Assembly (NCBI RefSeq): GCF_029851875.1 | Contig: NZ_JARKVC010000043.1 | Location: 1 to 64,000, forward strand | From: Actinomyces sp. | Lineage (GTDB): Bacteria > Actinomycetota > Actinomycetes > Actinomycetales > Actinomycetaceae | Reading direction: 5' to 3' | Length of the DNA stretch: 64,000 bases | Shown: in pieces, positions 9,207 through 20,672 of the stretch | Position numbering within the stretch: position 1 is the stretch's first letter | How the letters are laid out: every line of letters begins with the position of its first letter | Program-made: the position numbers and the translations under genes | The notes under the pieces: generated by a model | What the model was told of the DNA's origin: nothing | Databases searched by the model: none | The model's input: only the letters and a program-made list of their open reading frames with translations

Positions 9207-9944
9207 ATGGTTCGCATACCGACCGAGGCGGAGATCGACGCGATGAGCGAGGAGGAGCTGCAGGCCTACCTCGCCTCGGCCCAGGTGGAGGGTGCTCACC
9301 GAGCACAGGGCGGCCTGGAACAGGCTGAGGAGAGCCAGACGGTCCCGGCCTGGCGGCGTGCCACCGGTTCCTCGCGCTCCTACGCCCTCCTGCTCGTCGT
9401 GGCCTCCCTCATCGGGATCGCGGCCAGCTGGGAGCTGATGGTCAGTGAGCTGAGGATCATCCGTGAGCCGCTGGCCGAGCTCACCTGTGACATCAACCCC
9501 CTGGTCTCCTGCGCAGACACCCTCACCGTGTGGCAGGGCAACCTGCTGGGCGTGCCCAACTCCTTCATCGGAGCCATGGCCTTTTCCGTCCTGCTGGCCC
9601 TGGGTCTGTTGCTGGCCTCAGGCGTGCGGCTGCCCCGGTGGATGTGGTGGGGCATGGTGGCCGGGACGGTCGGGGCCGTCGCCTTCGTGGCCTGGTTCCT
9701 GGGAGTCTCGGTCCTCACCTTTGGCAAGCTCTGCCCCTTCTGCATGGTGATCTGGGCGGTGACGATCCCTACTGCCGCCGCGACCTGGGGCGAGGCCGCG
9801 CTGCGCGGGCACCTGGGGCTGCCCGAGACGGCGGCCCGTCGCCTGTGGCAGGCGCGGTGGTGGGTCGCCGGCGCCATGTACGTGACCGTCGTGGCGACCG
9901 TCCTCATCGCCTTCTGGGACGGATGGGTGGCGCTGCTGCGATGA
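9207..9944 (+). CDS. Vitamin K epoxide reductase (VKOR) family protein
   Basis: A 245-residue membrane protein with about four or five spans. The active-site motif is C176-P-F-C179 in GKLCPFC, and the loop cysteines lie in CDINPLVSC. Bacterial VKOR reoxidises DsbA-type thiol oxidases using quinone, driving disulfide formation in exported proteins; actinobacteria use it in place of DsbB. No DsbA partner is fused or adjacent here. An in-frame ATG at 9156 exists, but AGGAGGAAGG immediately before ATG 9207 decides the start. The stop overlaps the start of the DtxR-type regulator (ATGA). Confidence 0.88.
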   Translation: MVRIPTEAEIDAMSEEELQAYLASAQVEGAHRAQGGLEQAEESQTVPAWRRATGSSRSYALLLVVASLIGIAASWELMVSELRIIREPLAELTCDINPLVSCADTLTVWQGNLLGVPNSFIGAMAFSVLLALGLLLASGVRLPRWMWWGMVAGTVGAVAFVAWFLGVSVLTFGKLCPFCMVIWAVTIPTAAATWGEAALRGHLGLPETAARRLWQARWWVAGAMYVTVVATVLIAFWDGWVALLR

Positions 9945-10672
9945 GCGAGCGCAGCAGGAGGCCCGGCGCCTCGGACCAGGGCGGCGGGGAGGACTCCGCC
10001 GTCACCCAGGACTACCTCAAGGCCGTGTGGGCGGCCTGCGAGTGGGCGGGGGCGGGAGCCTCGGTGACGGGGCTCGCCCGGCGCATGGGCGTGGCGCCCT
10101 CGACGGCCTCGGAGAACGTGGCCCGGCTGGTTGAGGCCGGGCTGCTGGAGCACGAGCCCTACCGGGCTGTGACCCTGACCCAGGCCGGGCGGGAGCGGGC
10201 CATGAGCATCGTGCGTCGTCACCGGCTGCTGGAGACCTATCTCGTTGAGCGCCTGGGCTTTGAGTGGGACGAGGTCCACGCCGAGGCCGAGGACCTGGAG
10301 CACGCCTGCTCGCAGCGCCTCCTGGAGGCGCTCGACCAGGCGCTGGACCACCCGGTGCGCGACCCGCACGGCGACCCGATCCCCACCCAGGAGGGGAGGG
10401 TGGTGGTGCCGGCCCTGCGTGCGGTGGAGACGGTGGCGGTGGGGCGCACCGTCGTCGTGGGACGGATCCGTGACGACGCCGCCGTGCTGCGGGAGCTCTC
10501 GCAGGCAGGGATCGGGCTCGACGTCCCGGTGACCGTGGTGGCGCGAGGCAGCGCGTCCTCCGGCTCGGGGCGAGCACGGCGCACGACGACGGTGCGCGCC
10601 GCCCTGCCGCGCCCAGGCGCCGCTCAGCAGGAGGTCGTCCTGCCAGGCGGGAGCCTGTGGGTGGTGGCCTGA
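9941..10672 (+). CDS. DtxR/MntR-family metal-dependent regulator
   Basis: A 243-residue repressor with an N-terminal winged helix (about 20-75: SVTGLARRMGVAPSTASENVARL), a dimerisation and metal-binding region (HRLLETYLVERLGFEWDEVHAEAEDLEHACS, residues about 90-125) and a C-terminal SH3-like domain. DHPVRDPHGDPIP is a hallmark of the family. It should bind operators of Mn or Fe uptake genes when metal is present. The ATG overlaps the VKOR stop by 4 nt, so it is translationally coupled to a redox gene, an unusual partner. Whether Mn or Fe is sensed cannot be told from sequence. Confidence 0.88.
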   Translation: MSERSRRPGASDQGGGEDSAVTQDYLKAVWAACEWAGAGASVTGLARRMGVAPSTASENVARLVEAGLLEHEPYRAVTLTQAGRERAMSIVRRHRLLETYLVERLGFEWDEVHAEAEDLEHACSQRLLEALDQALDHPVRDPHGDPIPTQEGRVVVPALRAVETVAVGRTVVVGRIRDDAAVLRELSQAGIGLDVPVTVVARGSASSGSGRARRTTTVRAALPRPGAAQQEVVLPGGSLWVVA

Positions 10673-10693
10673 GCCTGGGCCTGGGCAGGTGGC

Positions 10694-10699
10694 TAGGCT
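10694..10699 (+). promoter_or_regulatory. -10 element of leaderless HIT gene
   Basis: TAGGCT ends 7 nt before ATG 10707 with no ribosome site between. The same hexamer and spacing precede leuS and rsmE. Confidence 0.6.
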
Positions 10700-10706
10700 T
10701 GAGCCC

Positions 10707-11204
10707 ATGAGCGACCAGACCACGACTGCTGCCCCGAGCCCTGCCGAGCCTCCTGCCGAGCCCTCTGTCTTCACCCGCCTCATCGCCGGCCAGCTCCCCG
10801 GCCGCTTCGTGTGGTCGGACGAGGTCTGCGTCGCCTTTGCCACGATCGAGCCCCAGACGCCCGGCCACGTGCTGGTGGTGCCGCGCGAGCAGGTGGAGTC
10901 CTACGTCGACGCCGACGAGGCCACGATCGCCCACCTCGCGGTGGTCGCCAGGCGCGTGGCCGCTACCCAGGTCCGCCTCTTTGAGGCCGTGCGTCCTGGG
11001 ATCGCCGTGGTGGGCATGGACGTACCGCACCTGCACATCCACGTCCTGCCGCTGCACGAGGCAGCGGATATCGACCCCTCACGTGCCCGTCAGGCCGACG
11101 CCACGGCGCTGGACGAGGCCATGGAGCTGCTGCGCGCGGGACTGCGCGAGGACGGGTGGGGCGCCTTCGTCCCCGTGCAGATGGGGTCGCCGGCACTGGC
11201 CTGA
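10707..11204 (+). CDS. HIT family hydrolase
   Basis: A 165-residue cytosolic nucleotide hydrolase/transferase of the histidine-triad family. The triad HLHIHVLPL is at about residues 108-116, with the middle His as nucleophile, and the N-terminal part has GRFVWSDEVCVAFATIEPQTPGHVLVVPR typical of HINT-type proteins. The N-terminal 25 residues are Pro/Ala/Glu-rich and disordered. Likely substrates are AMP-lysine or other nucleoside phosphoramidates, inferred from the family. It starts at ATG 10707 behind a leaderless -10. Confidence 0.9.
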   Translation: MSDQTTTAAPSPAEPPAEPSVFTRLIAGQLPGRFVWSDEVCVAFATIEPQTPGHVLVVPREQVESYVDADEATIAHLAVVARRVAATQVRLFEAVRPGIAVVGMDVPHLHIHVLPLHEAADIDPSRARQADATALDEAMELLRAGLREDGWGAFVPVQMGSPALA

Positions 11205-11275
11205 CCGGCGCCGGACGTGACCGGGCTCGCCTGACCGAGCGGCGGACAGCCGCGGGACCCCGCTACCCGGGGCGA

Positions 11276-11281
11276 TAGGCT
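11276..11281 (+). promoter_or_regulatory. -10 element of leaderless leuS
   Basis: TAGGCT ends 7 nt before the leuS ATG at 11289, with no Shine-Dalgarno in between. Confidence 0.6.
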
Positions 11282-11288
11282 GGTCCAC

Positions 11289-14252
<2,964 letters not shown>

Positions 14253-14265
14253 GCCTGAGGCAGTC

Positions 14266-14925
14266 GTGACCTATCTCAGGACGGCCCTCGCCAGCGACCT
14301 GGCGGACCTGAACGAGGTCTGCGTGCGGACTGCTGCCTACGGCCGCGGCCTTACCTCCCAGATGAGCCGGCCCGAGCTGGTCGGAGCGGTCTACGCCGAT
14401 CCCTACCTGCTCCACGACCCTGCCAGCTGCCTCGTCCTCGTCTCCGCCGCCGGGGACGACGGCGAGGCCGGGGCCGGCCAGGACAGCGAGCGGGTGCTGG
14501 GCTACGTCGTCGGCACCCTGGACACCCTGGCCTTTCGCCAGTGGTTCACCCGTGACTACGCCCCGGCACGCCTGGAGGAGCTGGGCCTGGCTGACGAGGG
14601 GGAGGACCCGGCGAGCCTGACGGACACCGACCGCAGCTACCTCAGGCTGCTGCGCGCGCCCGCACCAGAGCCGGCGCCCTGGCTCGGGCGCTACCCTGCC
14701 CACCTGCACATCGACCTGCTGGAGCCGGTGCGGCGCCAGGGCTGGGGCCGGCGGCTGGTGGAGACCTGGGCCGACCGTGCTCGCGCGCGTGGGGCGGCGG
14801 GCCTGCACCTGGGCGTCGGGGCGGGCAACACCGGCGCCATCGCCTTCTACGAGGCGATCGGCCTGCAACGCATCGGGCAGGACGGCGGCGGCGTGACCAT
14901 GGCGCGCTCGCTGCGCCAGGACTGA
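14266..14925 (+). CDS. GNAT-family N-acetyltransferase
   Basis: A 219-residue protein beginning at GTG 14266, 13 nt after leuS. The acetyl-CoA site is in LLEPVRRQGWGRRLVETW (the R/Q-x-x-G-x-G/A signature, about residues 150-165), followed by LGVGAGNTGAIAFYEAIG, a classic GNAT motif B. HIDLLEP precedes it as in O-GlcNAcase-linked and YitI-type acetyltransferases. The acceptor substrate is unknown. Confidence 0.85.
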   Translation: MTYLRTALASDLADLNEVCVRTAAYGRGLTSQMSRPELVGAVYADPYLLHDPASCLVLVSAAGDDGEAGAGQDSERVLGYVVGTLDTLAFRQWFTRDYAPARLEELGLADEGEDPASLTDTDRSYLRLLRAPAPEPAPWLGRYPAHLHIDLLEPVRRQGWGRRLVETWADRARARGAAGLHLGVGAGNTGAIAFYEAIGLQRIGQDGGGVTMARSLRQD

Positions 14926-14963
14926 GCCCCCCAGGGTCATCGCTTCAGCTCTGGACAGTCGAA

Positions 14964-15009
14964 TCCCCCGCGGGTCGCGGGGGACATTGCCGGTTCACGA
15001 GTTGAACCG
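14964..15009. terminator. Double hairpin between convergent genes
   Basis: The first hairpin has a 9-bp stem (14964-14972 with 14976-14984, 3-nt loop). The second has a 7-bp stem (14991-14997 with 15003-15009). They lie between the GNAT stop (plus) and the DUF4127 stop (minus), so they probably stop transcription from both sides. Confidence 0.7.
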
Positions 15010-15025
15010 ACGTCGGGGCAAGGCC

Positions 15026-16513
15026 TTACCGCAGGGTGACGGCCACCTCGAAGGGGCGCTGCCAGGGGAGGCGGGCGCTGACCAGCTCGACCTCGGGCGC
15101 CTGCGGGTGGGCGGCGATGAAGGCTCTCATCTGCTCGGCGACTTCAGCCTCGAGGCCCGCCAGGGCCTCGACGTCCTGGATGACGGCCGTCTGGCCTCCG
15201 GTGGAACGGTAGTACTCCGTGCGGATCCGGGTCTGGTAGAGGTAGTCGTCCAGGAGACGGGTCCACAGGGCGATGTCGCGGGCACGCTCGCTGAGGCTGT
15301 CTCGCTCGCTGCCGACGTACTCGGCCACCGCCGTCGCCAGCACCCCACCGATCGTGTTACCGGCCGTGTTCCACCCGCCGTAGGCGGACAGGGACCAGAA
15401 GGTGCCGTCTGCGAGCAGGTCCTCGACCAGCACCGGGTCAGCACCATTGGTGTAGCGCACGTCTGCCAGCGCCACGCGCCTGCCCGAGGCCAGCAGCTCG
15501 CGCACGAGGCTGGCGGTCAGGGCGGCGGCCTCAGGATCGGGCTCAGGCGCGGATCCCCACCAGTCGTCGTTGACCGGGCCCGGGGCGTGGACGACGAGGT
15601 GGATATCGGCCCCGTCACCGGTGGAGGGCAGGGCGTCGCAGGCGCGGATCTGGGCCTCGACCGAGGTGGACAGCGGGACGTTCTCGTAGCTGGGGATGCG
15701 GAGCATGCCCTCCTCGTCCGCGCAGTGGACGGCGACGGCGGGCTGGTGGGCTCCGGCGACGAGCGCGCGGGCCGTCATGGTGGCGCCCACCTCGTCAGCA
15801 CCGGGGTACATGAGGACGTTCGTCAAGGAAGGCAGTGCACGGCGCCAGTGGGCGATCCAGTACTGCTCAGCCGATCCTGCGGAGTAGTAGGCGGTGTCGT
15901 CAGCCGTGACGGCCAGGGCGCTGACCACGCCCTCGTGGACGAGGTCCAGGGTGGCCAGGTTGACCATGTGGTTGCGCAGGCGGCGCCCCTCGTAGTCCTC
16001 GCGCACCCGCGCGGGCACCGGCGAGGGGGAGGGCGGCCCGGCCAGCTCGTCACGGATGTCGAGCTCCAGGCTGCGGTGCAGGTCCGCGCCCAGGGCGTGG
16101 AGCTCGCGTCCGTAGTCGGACCAGTAGGCGGGCTCCTCCTGGTCGGAGTAGGAGTCCGAGGCCCTCATGACCAGCGAGGTGGCGATGATCCTCAGGGCGG
16201 GGTCGCCGGCCTTGAGAGCACGCAGGAGGTCGAGGCGTCCCAGCGCCTGGCTGACCGGGTCGTCGGTGATGCGGGCGGGGATGATGCCGCCGAAGACGAG
16301 GGTGTCCACGCACACCACCAGGCTGGCGCCCTCGTGCTCCTGGGACTGCTCACGCACCCATCCAGCCAGCTCCTCCAGGTCTGCGGGGGTGCGGAAGCGG
16401 GGGAGCGCCGAGGCTGGCGGCAGGCTGATCGAGGCTCCTCCCACGGAGGCCACGAGTGCCGGGACCTGGGTGTTGACCGGGCGCTCATCGAGCGGGATGA
16501 CGACGATGTGCAT
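15026..16513 (-). CDS. DUF4127 family protein
   Basis: A 495-residue protein without signal peptide or membrane span. It opens with VIPLDERPVNTQ, the hallmark of DUF4127, followed by LVVCVDTLVFGGIIPAR and MRASDSYSDQEEPAYWSDYG. The function of the family is not known. Its ATG sits 1 nt after the GntR regulator stop (TGA-G-ATG), so the two are one operon, divergent from a sugar ABC transporter and an acetylesterase. The context points to catabolism of a modified oligosaccharide or amino sugar, but that is inference only. Confidence 0.8.
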   Translation of the reverse strand: MHIVVIPLDERPVNTQVPALVASVGGASISLPPASALPRFRTPADLEELAGWVREQSQEHEGASLVVCVDTLVFGGIIPARITDDPVSQALGRLDLLRALKAGDPALRIIATSLVMRASDSYSDQEEPAYWSDYGRELHALGADLHRSLELDIRDELAGPPSPSPVPARVREDYEGRRLRNHMVNLATLDLVHEGVVSALAVTADDTAYYSAGSAEQYWIAHWRRALPSLTNVLMYPGADEVGATMTARALVAGAHQPAVAVHCADEEGMLRIPSYENVPLSTSVEAQIRACDALPSTGDGADIHLVVHAPGPVNDDWWGSAPEPDPEAAALTASLVRELLASGRRVALADVRYTNGADPVLVEDLLADGTFWSLSAYGGWNTAGNTIGGVLATAVAEYVGSERDSLSERARDIALWTRLLDDYLYQTRIRTEYYRSTGGQTAVIQDVEALAGLEAEVAEQMRAFIAAHPQAPEVELVSARLPWQRPFEVAVTLR

Positions 16514-16514
16514 C

Positions 16515-17237
16515 TCAGCTGCCCTTCCTCATGATGGTGTTGCGGTACTTGTACCGGTCGCCGCGCAGGAGCGTCTCGGAGTAGGCGATCGGGGTGCCGT
16601 CGTGGCTGCGCATCGTCCTGGCCACCAGCAGGGCCGGCATCATCGCCAGGGTCCGCAGCATCTGGGCCGAGCGCCGGTCCAGGACGGAGGCGGAGACGGT
16701 CTCGTCGATCTGGTCGACGGGCAGCTCGTAGCGGCTGAGCAGGGTCTCCAGCAGGGAGGCGTCACGCTCCAGGGAGGTCAGGTCCTCCACGAGGTCACGG
16801 CGGATCCAGGTCTGGTCAATGGCGACCGGGGCACGGGCGATGGTGCGCAGGCGCATGATCGTGCGCAGCTCGGTGCCCGGAGGGACCTCCAGGAAGGCGG
16901 ACATGCGGGCGTCGGCACTGACCGTGGAGACAGAGACCTGCGCGTTGCCCGGCTGGAGGCCGCGGGCGCGTGCCTCCCCGGTGAAGGAGGAGGTCATGAG
17001 GCTGCGTGAGCGTGAGGCGCGCGAGACGAAGCTGCCTGCGCCCTGACGACGGCGGACCAGGCCTTCTGCGACCAGGGCGTCGACGGCCCGGCGCACGGTG
17101 AGCCTGTTGACGCCGTAGGTGGTGGCGAGCTCGCGCTCGGAGGGCAGGCGTGCGCCGTCGGCGAGCTCGTGGGTGACGAGCCCGATGAGGGCCTCGCGCA
17201 GGGCCTGTGGGCCGGTGGGTGGTGGATCAGTCGCCAA
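16515..17237 (-). CDS. GntR-family (HutC subfamily) regulator with UTRA domain
   Basis: A 240-residue regulator. The winged helix is at about residues 10-75 (LPSERELATTYGVNRLTVRRAVDALVAEGLVRRRQGAGSFV), and the UTRA effector domain at about 95-235 (RTIMRLRTIARAPVAIDQTWIRRDLVEDL). No ATG or GTG is available before the helix; the open frame upstream has only unrelated sequence. I choose TTG 17237 because GGAG lies 9 nt before it; a second TTG is at 17252. UTRA proteins sense phosphorylated or small sugars. It is divergent from the sugar ABC operon and is the likely controller of both directions. Confidence 0.82.
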   Translation of the reverse strand: MATDPPPTGPQALREALIGLVTHELADGARLPSERELATTYGVNRLTVRRAVDALVAEGLVRRRQGAGSFVSRASRSRSLMTSSFTGEARARGLQPGNAQVSVSTVSADARMSAFLEVPPGTELRTIMRLRTIARAPVAIDQTWIRRDLVEDLTSLERDASLLETLLSRYELPVDQIDETVSASVLDRRSAQMLRTLAMMPALLVARTMRSHDGTPIAYSETLLRGDRYKYRNTIMRKGS

Positions 17238-17239
17238 TA

Positions 17240-17251
17240 TGGAGTACTCCA
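17240..17251. promoter_or_regulatory. Perfect 12-bp palindrome at the regulator start, possible autoregulatory operator
   Basis: TGGAGTACTCCA is self-complementary and ends 2 nt from the chosen start codon; its GGAG half doubles as the ribosome site. Its position suggests autoregulation of the GntR gene, but no second copy was seen before the ABC operon. Confidence 0.35.
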
Positions 17252-17283
17252 ATGTGCTCTGGCCGTGTGGCGGGGTGCCTTGT

Positions 17284-17291
17284 GTGTACAC
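17284..17291. promoter_or_regulatory. HutC-like operator half-site GTGTACAC
   Basis: GTGTACAC fits the GT-N-TA-N-AC pattern recognised by HutC-subfamily GntR proteins and lies in the divergent promoter region. An 8-bp match alone is weak. Confidence 0.35.
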
Positions 17292-17501
17292 CTCTCGGAA
17301 GAAGGATGGGGTCAATGTGCAGCAAAAACAAGCGGATAAGTGTGAACGCGACCCGAGACACATATGAAGTGGGTGGACAGTTAGGGGAGTCCCTCTTAGT
17401 TTGCTGGTGTATCCCAATTGCGAGTTGGTCATCTTTCTCGATGGTGAGAGAGCCCTGACGGGTCCCAACGGCCAGCGCGCGTCCGACGGAAGGAGCACGG
17501 G

Positions 17502-18764
17502 ATGGACATCGCAAGGAGGCGCTTCCTGGAGGCTGCCGCGCTCACCATGGCCCTGGCCGGCACCTCAGCCTGCGGCGGCGGCAACGACGGCAGCGGCAAG
17601 GACTCGGGCACGCTGGAGCTGTGGACCATCGCGCTCCAGCCCACCTTCACCGACTACTTCAACGGCCTCATCAAGACCTACGAGGAGGCCAACCCCGGGG
17701 TCAAGGTCACCTGGACGGACCTGCCCTACGACTCCATCGAGGAGAAGCTCATCACCGCCTCGGCCGGTGGCACCGCCCCGGACGTGGTCAACCTCAACAC
17801 CGAGTTCGCCCTGACGATGGCCGGCAAGAAGGCCCTGGCTGACATCGCCACGCTCACCACGAGCGAGGAGCGGGCTGTCTACATCGAGAGCCTGTGGGAC
17901 TCGGCCAGGCTGGGGGAGGCGGTCTACGCCTTCCCCTGGTACGCCGCGCCGAACATCATGATCTACAACAAGTCCCTGTTCGAGAAGGCGGGACTGACCA
18001 GCCAGCCCACCACCTACACCGAGGCCCTCCAGATGGCCCCGACCATGAAGGCGGCCACGGGTGCCTACCTGTTCAACCCGCCCACGCTGTTCAACCTCTT
18101 CTCCGAGGAGGGGGTGGCGATCCTGAGCGAGGACAAGACCAAGGCCGTCTTCGCCACCGACGCTGCCGACAGGCTGCTGGCCAGCTTCAAGGAGCTCACG
18201 GACAAGGACGACCTGTCCAAGACCGACTGGGGGCAGTGGGACACCGAGCTCAAGCTCTTCGAGACCGGGCGCCTGGCCATCATCAACTCCTCCTCGGCCT
18301 CGGTGGCCCGCATCAAGGACGAGGCGCCGGACGTCTACGAGCAGATCGGCATCGCCATGCCGCTCAAGGGCGCCGCAGGCGTCTCGCGCAACCCGCTGAT
18401 GAACCTGGTCATCCCCTCCAAGTCCTCCCAGCAGGAGGCCGCGGCCAAGCTCGCCCTGTTCATCACCGGCGACGAGAACCAGCTCAGCTTTGCCAAGGAG
18501 GCGGGCATCTTCCCCTCCACGGTCAAGGCCTCGCAGGACCCCTACTTCACCTCCGACACCTCCACCATCAAGGGCCAGGCCTCAGCCATGTGCGCCGAGG
18601 CCTCCAGGACCAGCGCGGACTTCTCGCTGGGTGTGGAGGGCCAGTCCACGATCGCTGACGAGGTCAACAAGGCCTACGAGGCGGCCGTCATCAACGGCGA
18701 CGACGTCAAGGAGTCCCTGGCCAGCGCCCAGCAGGCCGTTGACGCACTGCTGAAGCAGGGCTGA
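17502..18764 (+). CDS. Sugar ABC transporter substrate-binding lipoprotein
   Basis: A 420-residue extracytoplasmic solute-binding protein family 1 (CUT1) member. The N-terminus MDIARRRFLEAAALTMALAGTSAC has a twin Arg, a hydrophobic core and the lipobox GTSAC, with Cys about residue 24 to be lipidated. The mature part shows FNGLIKTYEEANPGVKVTW, APDVVNLNT and FPWYAAPNIMIYNKSLF, the usual sugar-binding-protein landmarks. GGAAGGAG precedes the ATG. It is first in an operon with two permeases and an acetylesterase; an oligosaccharide substrate is likely. Confidence 0.92.
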   Translation: MDIARRRFLEAAALTMALAGTSACGGGNDGSGKDSGTLELWTIALQPTFTDYFNGLIKTYEEANPGVKVTWTDLPYDSIEEKLITASAGGTAPDVVNLNTEFALTMAGKKALADIATLTTSEERAVYIESLWDSARLGEAVYAFPWYAAPNIMIYNKSLFEKAGLTSQPTTYTEALQMAPTMKAATGAYLFNPPTLFNLFSEEGVAILSEDKTKAVFATDAADRLLASFKELTDKDDLSKTDWGQWDTELKLFETGRLAIINSSSASVARIKDEAPDVYEQIGIAMPLKGAAGVSRNPLMNLVIPSKSSQQEAAAKLALFITGDENQLSFAKEAGIFPSTVKASQDPYFTSDTSTIKGQASAMCAEASRTSADFSLGVEGQSTIADEVNKAYEAAVINGDDVKESLASAQQAVDALLKQG

Positions 18765-18845
18765 GCCGGTGGTCCGGGCCGCCGCGGCCCCGACCACGCC
18801 GCCCACCCTGCCCCTGAAGCCCGCTCTCACGCTGAAAGCACTGTG

Positions 18846-19736
18846 ATGAAACGACGAACCAGGACGACGGTCCTTGCCTACCTGTTCATGGCACCGGCCC
18901 TCGTCATGCTCGCGCTCTTCGTCTTCCTGCCCATCGCAGGATCCATCCCCCTGGTCTTCTACGACTACTCGATGATCGGGGACGTAGAGCTTATCGGCCT
19001 GGACAACTTCCGCCGTGCCCTGTCGGACGGCACCTTCCACATCGCGATCGTCAACACCATCACCTTCGTGGCCGTGGTCCCGGTCATCCAGCTGTGCTCG
19101 ATCGCGCTGGCGAGCCTGGTCAACCAGAGGCTCAAGGGCGTCGTCTTCTTCCGGACCCTGTTCTACGTCCCCGTCATCACCTCGATGGTCGCGGTCTCGA
19201 TCATCTGGTCCTTCCTGTTCGACTCCCACGGCATCATCAACACCTGGCTCATGGAGTGGGGCCTGACCAAGCAGCCGCTGGGCTTCGTCAGCTCCTCCAA
19301 GACCGCGATGCTCTGCATCATGTTCATCACCCTGTGGCAGGGGCTGGGCTACTACATGATGCTCTACCTGGCGGGGCTGCAGTCCATCCCCGCCGAGATC
19401 GAGGAGGCGGCCCGGACCGACGGCGCGAACGCCCTGCAGGTCTTCTTCCGCATCAAGGTCCCGATGCTCAAGCCCTACATCTGGTTCTGCTCCCTGAACT
19501 CCGTCATCTCGGCCGTGGCGATCTTCGACCCGGTCTTCGTCATGACCCAGGGAGGACCGAACAACTCCACCATGGTGATCAACTACTACTCCTACATCCG
19601 GGCCTTCAAGGACTTCGAGTTCGGGTACTCAGCGACCCTGGGACTGGTCCAGGCCGTCATCACGGGCCTGCTGTCCGTCGCCGTCTTCGTCTACGGCAGG
19701 AGGAACGGGGGAATGACCTATGACAACGCCCGCTGA
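18846..19736 (+). CDS. Sugar ABC transporter permease, MalF/UgpA type
   Basis: A 296-residue inner-membrane permease with six spans. The EAA loop is EEAARTDGANALQVFFRIKVPML, which docks the ATPase. The last cytoplasmic end overlaps the next permease by 17 nt. A GTG at 18843 is an equally possible start, 3 nt earlier. No ATP-binding subunit is in the locus. Confidence 0.93.
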   Translation: MKRRTRTTVLAYLFMAPALVMLALFVFLPIAGSIPLVFYDYSMIGDVELIGLDNFRRALSDGTFHIAIVNTITFVAVVPVIQLCSIALASLVNQRLKGVVFFRTLFYVPVITSMVAVSIIWSFLFDSHGIINTWLMEWGLTKQPLGFVSSSKTAMLCIMFITLWQGLGYYMMLYLAGLQSIPAEIEEAARTDGANALQVFFRIKVPMLKPYIWFCSLNSVISAVAIFDPVFVMTQGGPNNSTMVINYYSYIRAFKDFEFGYSATLGLVQAVITGLLSVAVFVYGRRNGGMTYDNAR

Positions 19737-20658
19737 GACCCTGTCCGTGCCCACCTCCTCACCGTCAGCCGCTCGAGCCGGCCGAGGTCCCAGGCGAGGC
19801 CGGAGCGCCGGCGTGCCTCGCCGTCGTCGCCCGGCGAAGGTGGTGGCGCGCCGCAGCGCCATCATGACGCTGAAGTACGTGGCGCTGCTGGCCGTGGCCG
19901 TCATCGCGGCCGGCCCCTTCCTGTGGATGACCGTCACCGCCTTCAAGAGCGGGCAGAACATCTACGACCCCTCGATCAAGGTCAGCCAGCTCACGGTGGC
20001 CAACTTCGTGGGCGTGTGGGAGTTCCTCAACATCCCTGCCTACCTGGGCAACACGGTGGTCATCACGGTCGGCTCGATCGCCATCGACGTGGTGCTGGCC
20101 TCCCTGTGCGCCTACCCGCTGGCCTGCATGCGCTTCCCGGGCCGTGACGTCATCATGGTCCTGCTCATCGCGGCCATGATCATCCCGGCGGCTGCGGGCA
20201 TGGTCATCAACTACCTCACCCTGTCCAGGCTGCACCTGCTCAACACCCTGGTCGGCGTCATCCTGCCCGGTTCCCTCAAGGTCTTCTCCATCGTGCTGCT
20301 GCGCCAGGCCTACCTGGGCGTGCCGCGGGACCTCATCGAGGCCGCGCGCATCGACGGCGCCTGCGAGCTGCTCATCTGGCGCAAGATCATGGTCCCCTCG
20401 ATCATGCCGGCCATCTCCACGGTGGTCATCTTCGACTTCATCGGGCGCTGGAACGAGTTCCTGTGGCCGGTCATCGTCCTGCAGGACCCGGCCAAGTACC
20501 CGCTGGCCGCGGCGCTGCAGTACCTCAACGGCTCCTTCAACTACAAGTTCGGCTACATCGCAGCCGGCACGGTCATCTCGATCATCCCGGTGCTCATCAT
20601 CTTCATCATCTTCCAGAAGAGCTACGTCAACGCCGTGGCCGGCGCGGTCAAGGCCTGA
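19720..20658 (+). CDS. Sugar ABC transporter permease, MalG/UgpE type
   Basis: A 312-residue permease with six spans and an N-terminal basic tail of about 45 residues (RAGRGPRRGRSAGVPRRRR region) before TM1. The EAA motif is IEAARIDGACELLIWRKIMVPSI. It pairs with the upstream permease; the 17-nt overlap implies coupled translation. Together they form the channel of a CUT1 importer, and the ATPase must be a shared MsmK/MsiK-type protein encoded elsewhere. Confidence 0.93.
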   Translation: MTTPAETLSVPTSSPSAARAGRGPRRGRSAGVPRRRRPAKVVARRSAIMTLKYVALLAVAVIAAGPFLWMTVTAFKSGQNIYDPSIKVSQLTVANFVGVWEFLNIPAYLGNTVVITVGSIAIDVVLASLCAYPLACMRFPGRDVIMVLLIAAMIIPAAAGMVINYLTLSRLHLLNTLVGVILPGSLKVFSIVLLRQAYLGVPRDLIEAARIDGACELLIWRKIMVPSIMPAISTVVIFDFIGRWNEFLWPVIVLQDPAKYPLAAALQYLNGSFNYKFGYIAAGTVISIIPVLIIFIIFQKSYVNAVAGAVKA

Positions 20659-20672
20659 GGAGACCCACGCAC

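Noticed and set aside
14991-15009. Possible tRNA T-arm (GGTTCA...TGAACC)
   Set aside because: The inverted repeat is isolated; no acceptor, D or anticodon arms surround it. It fits a terminator between convergent genes.
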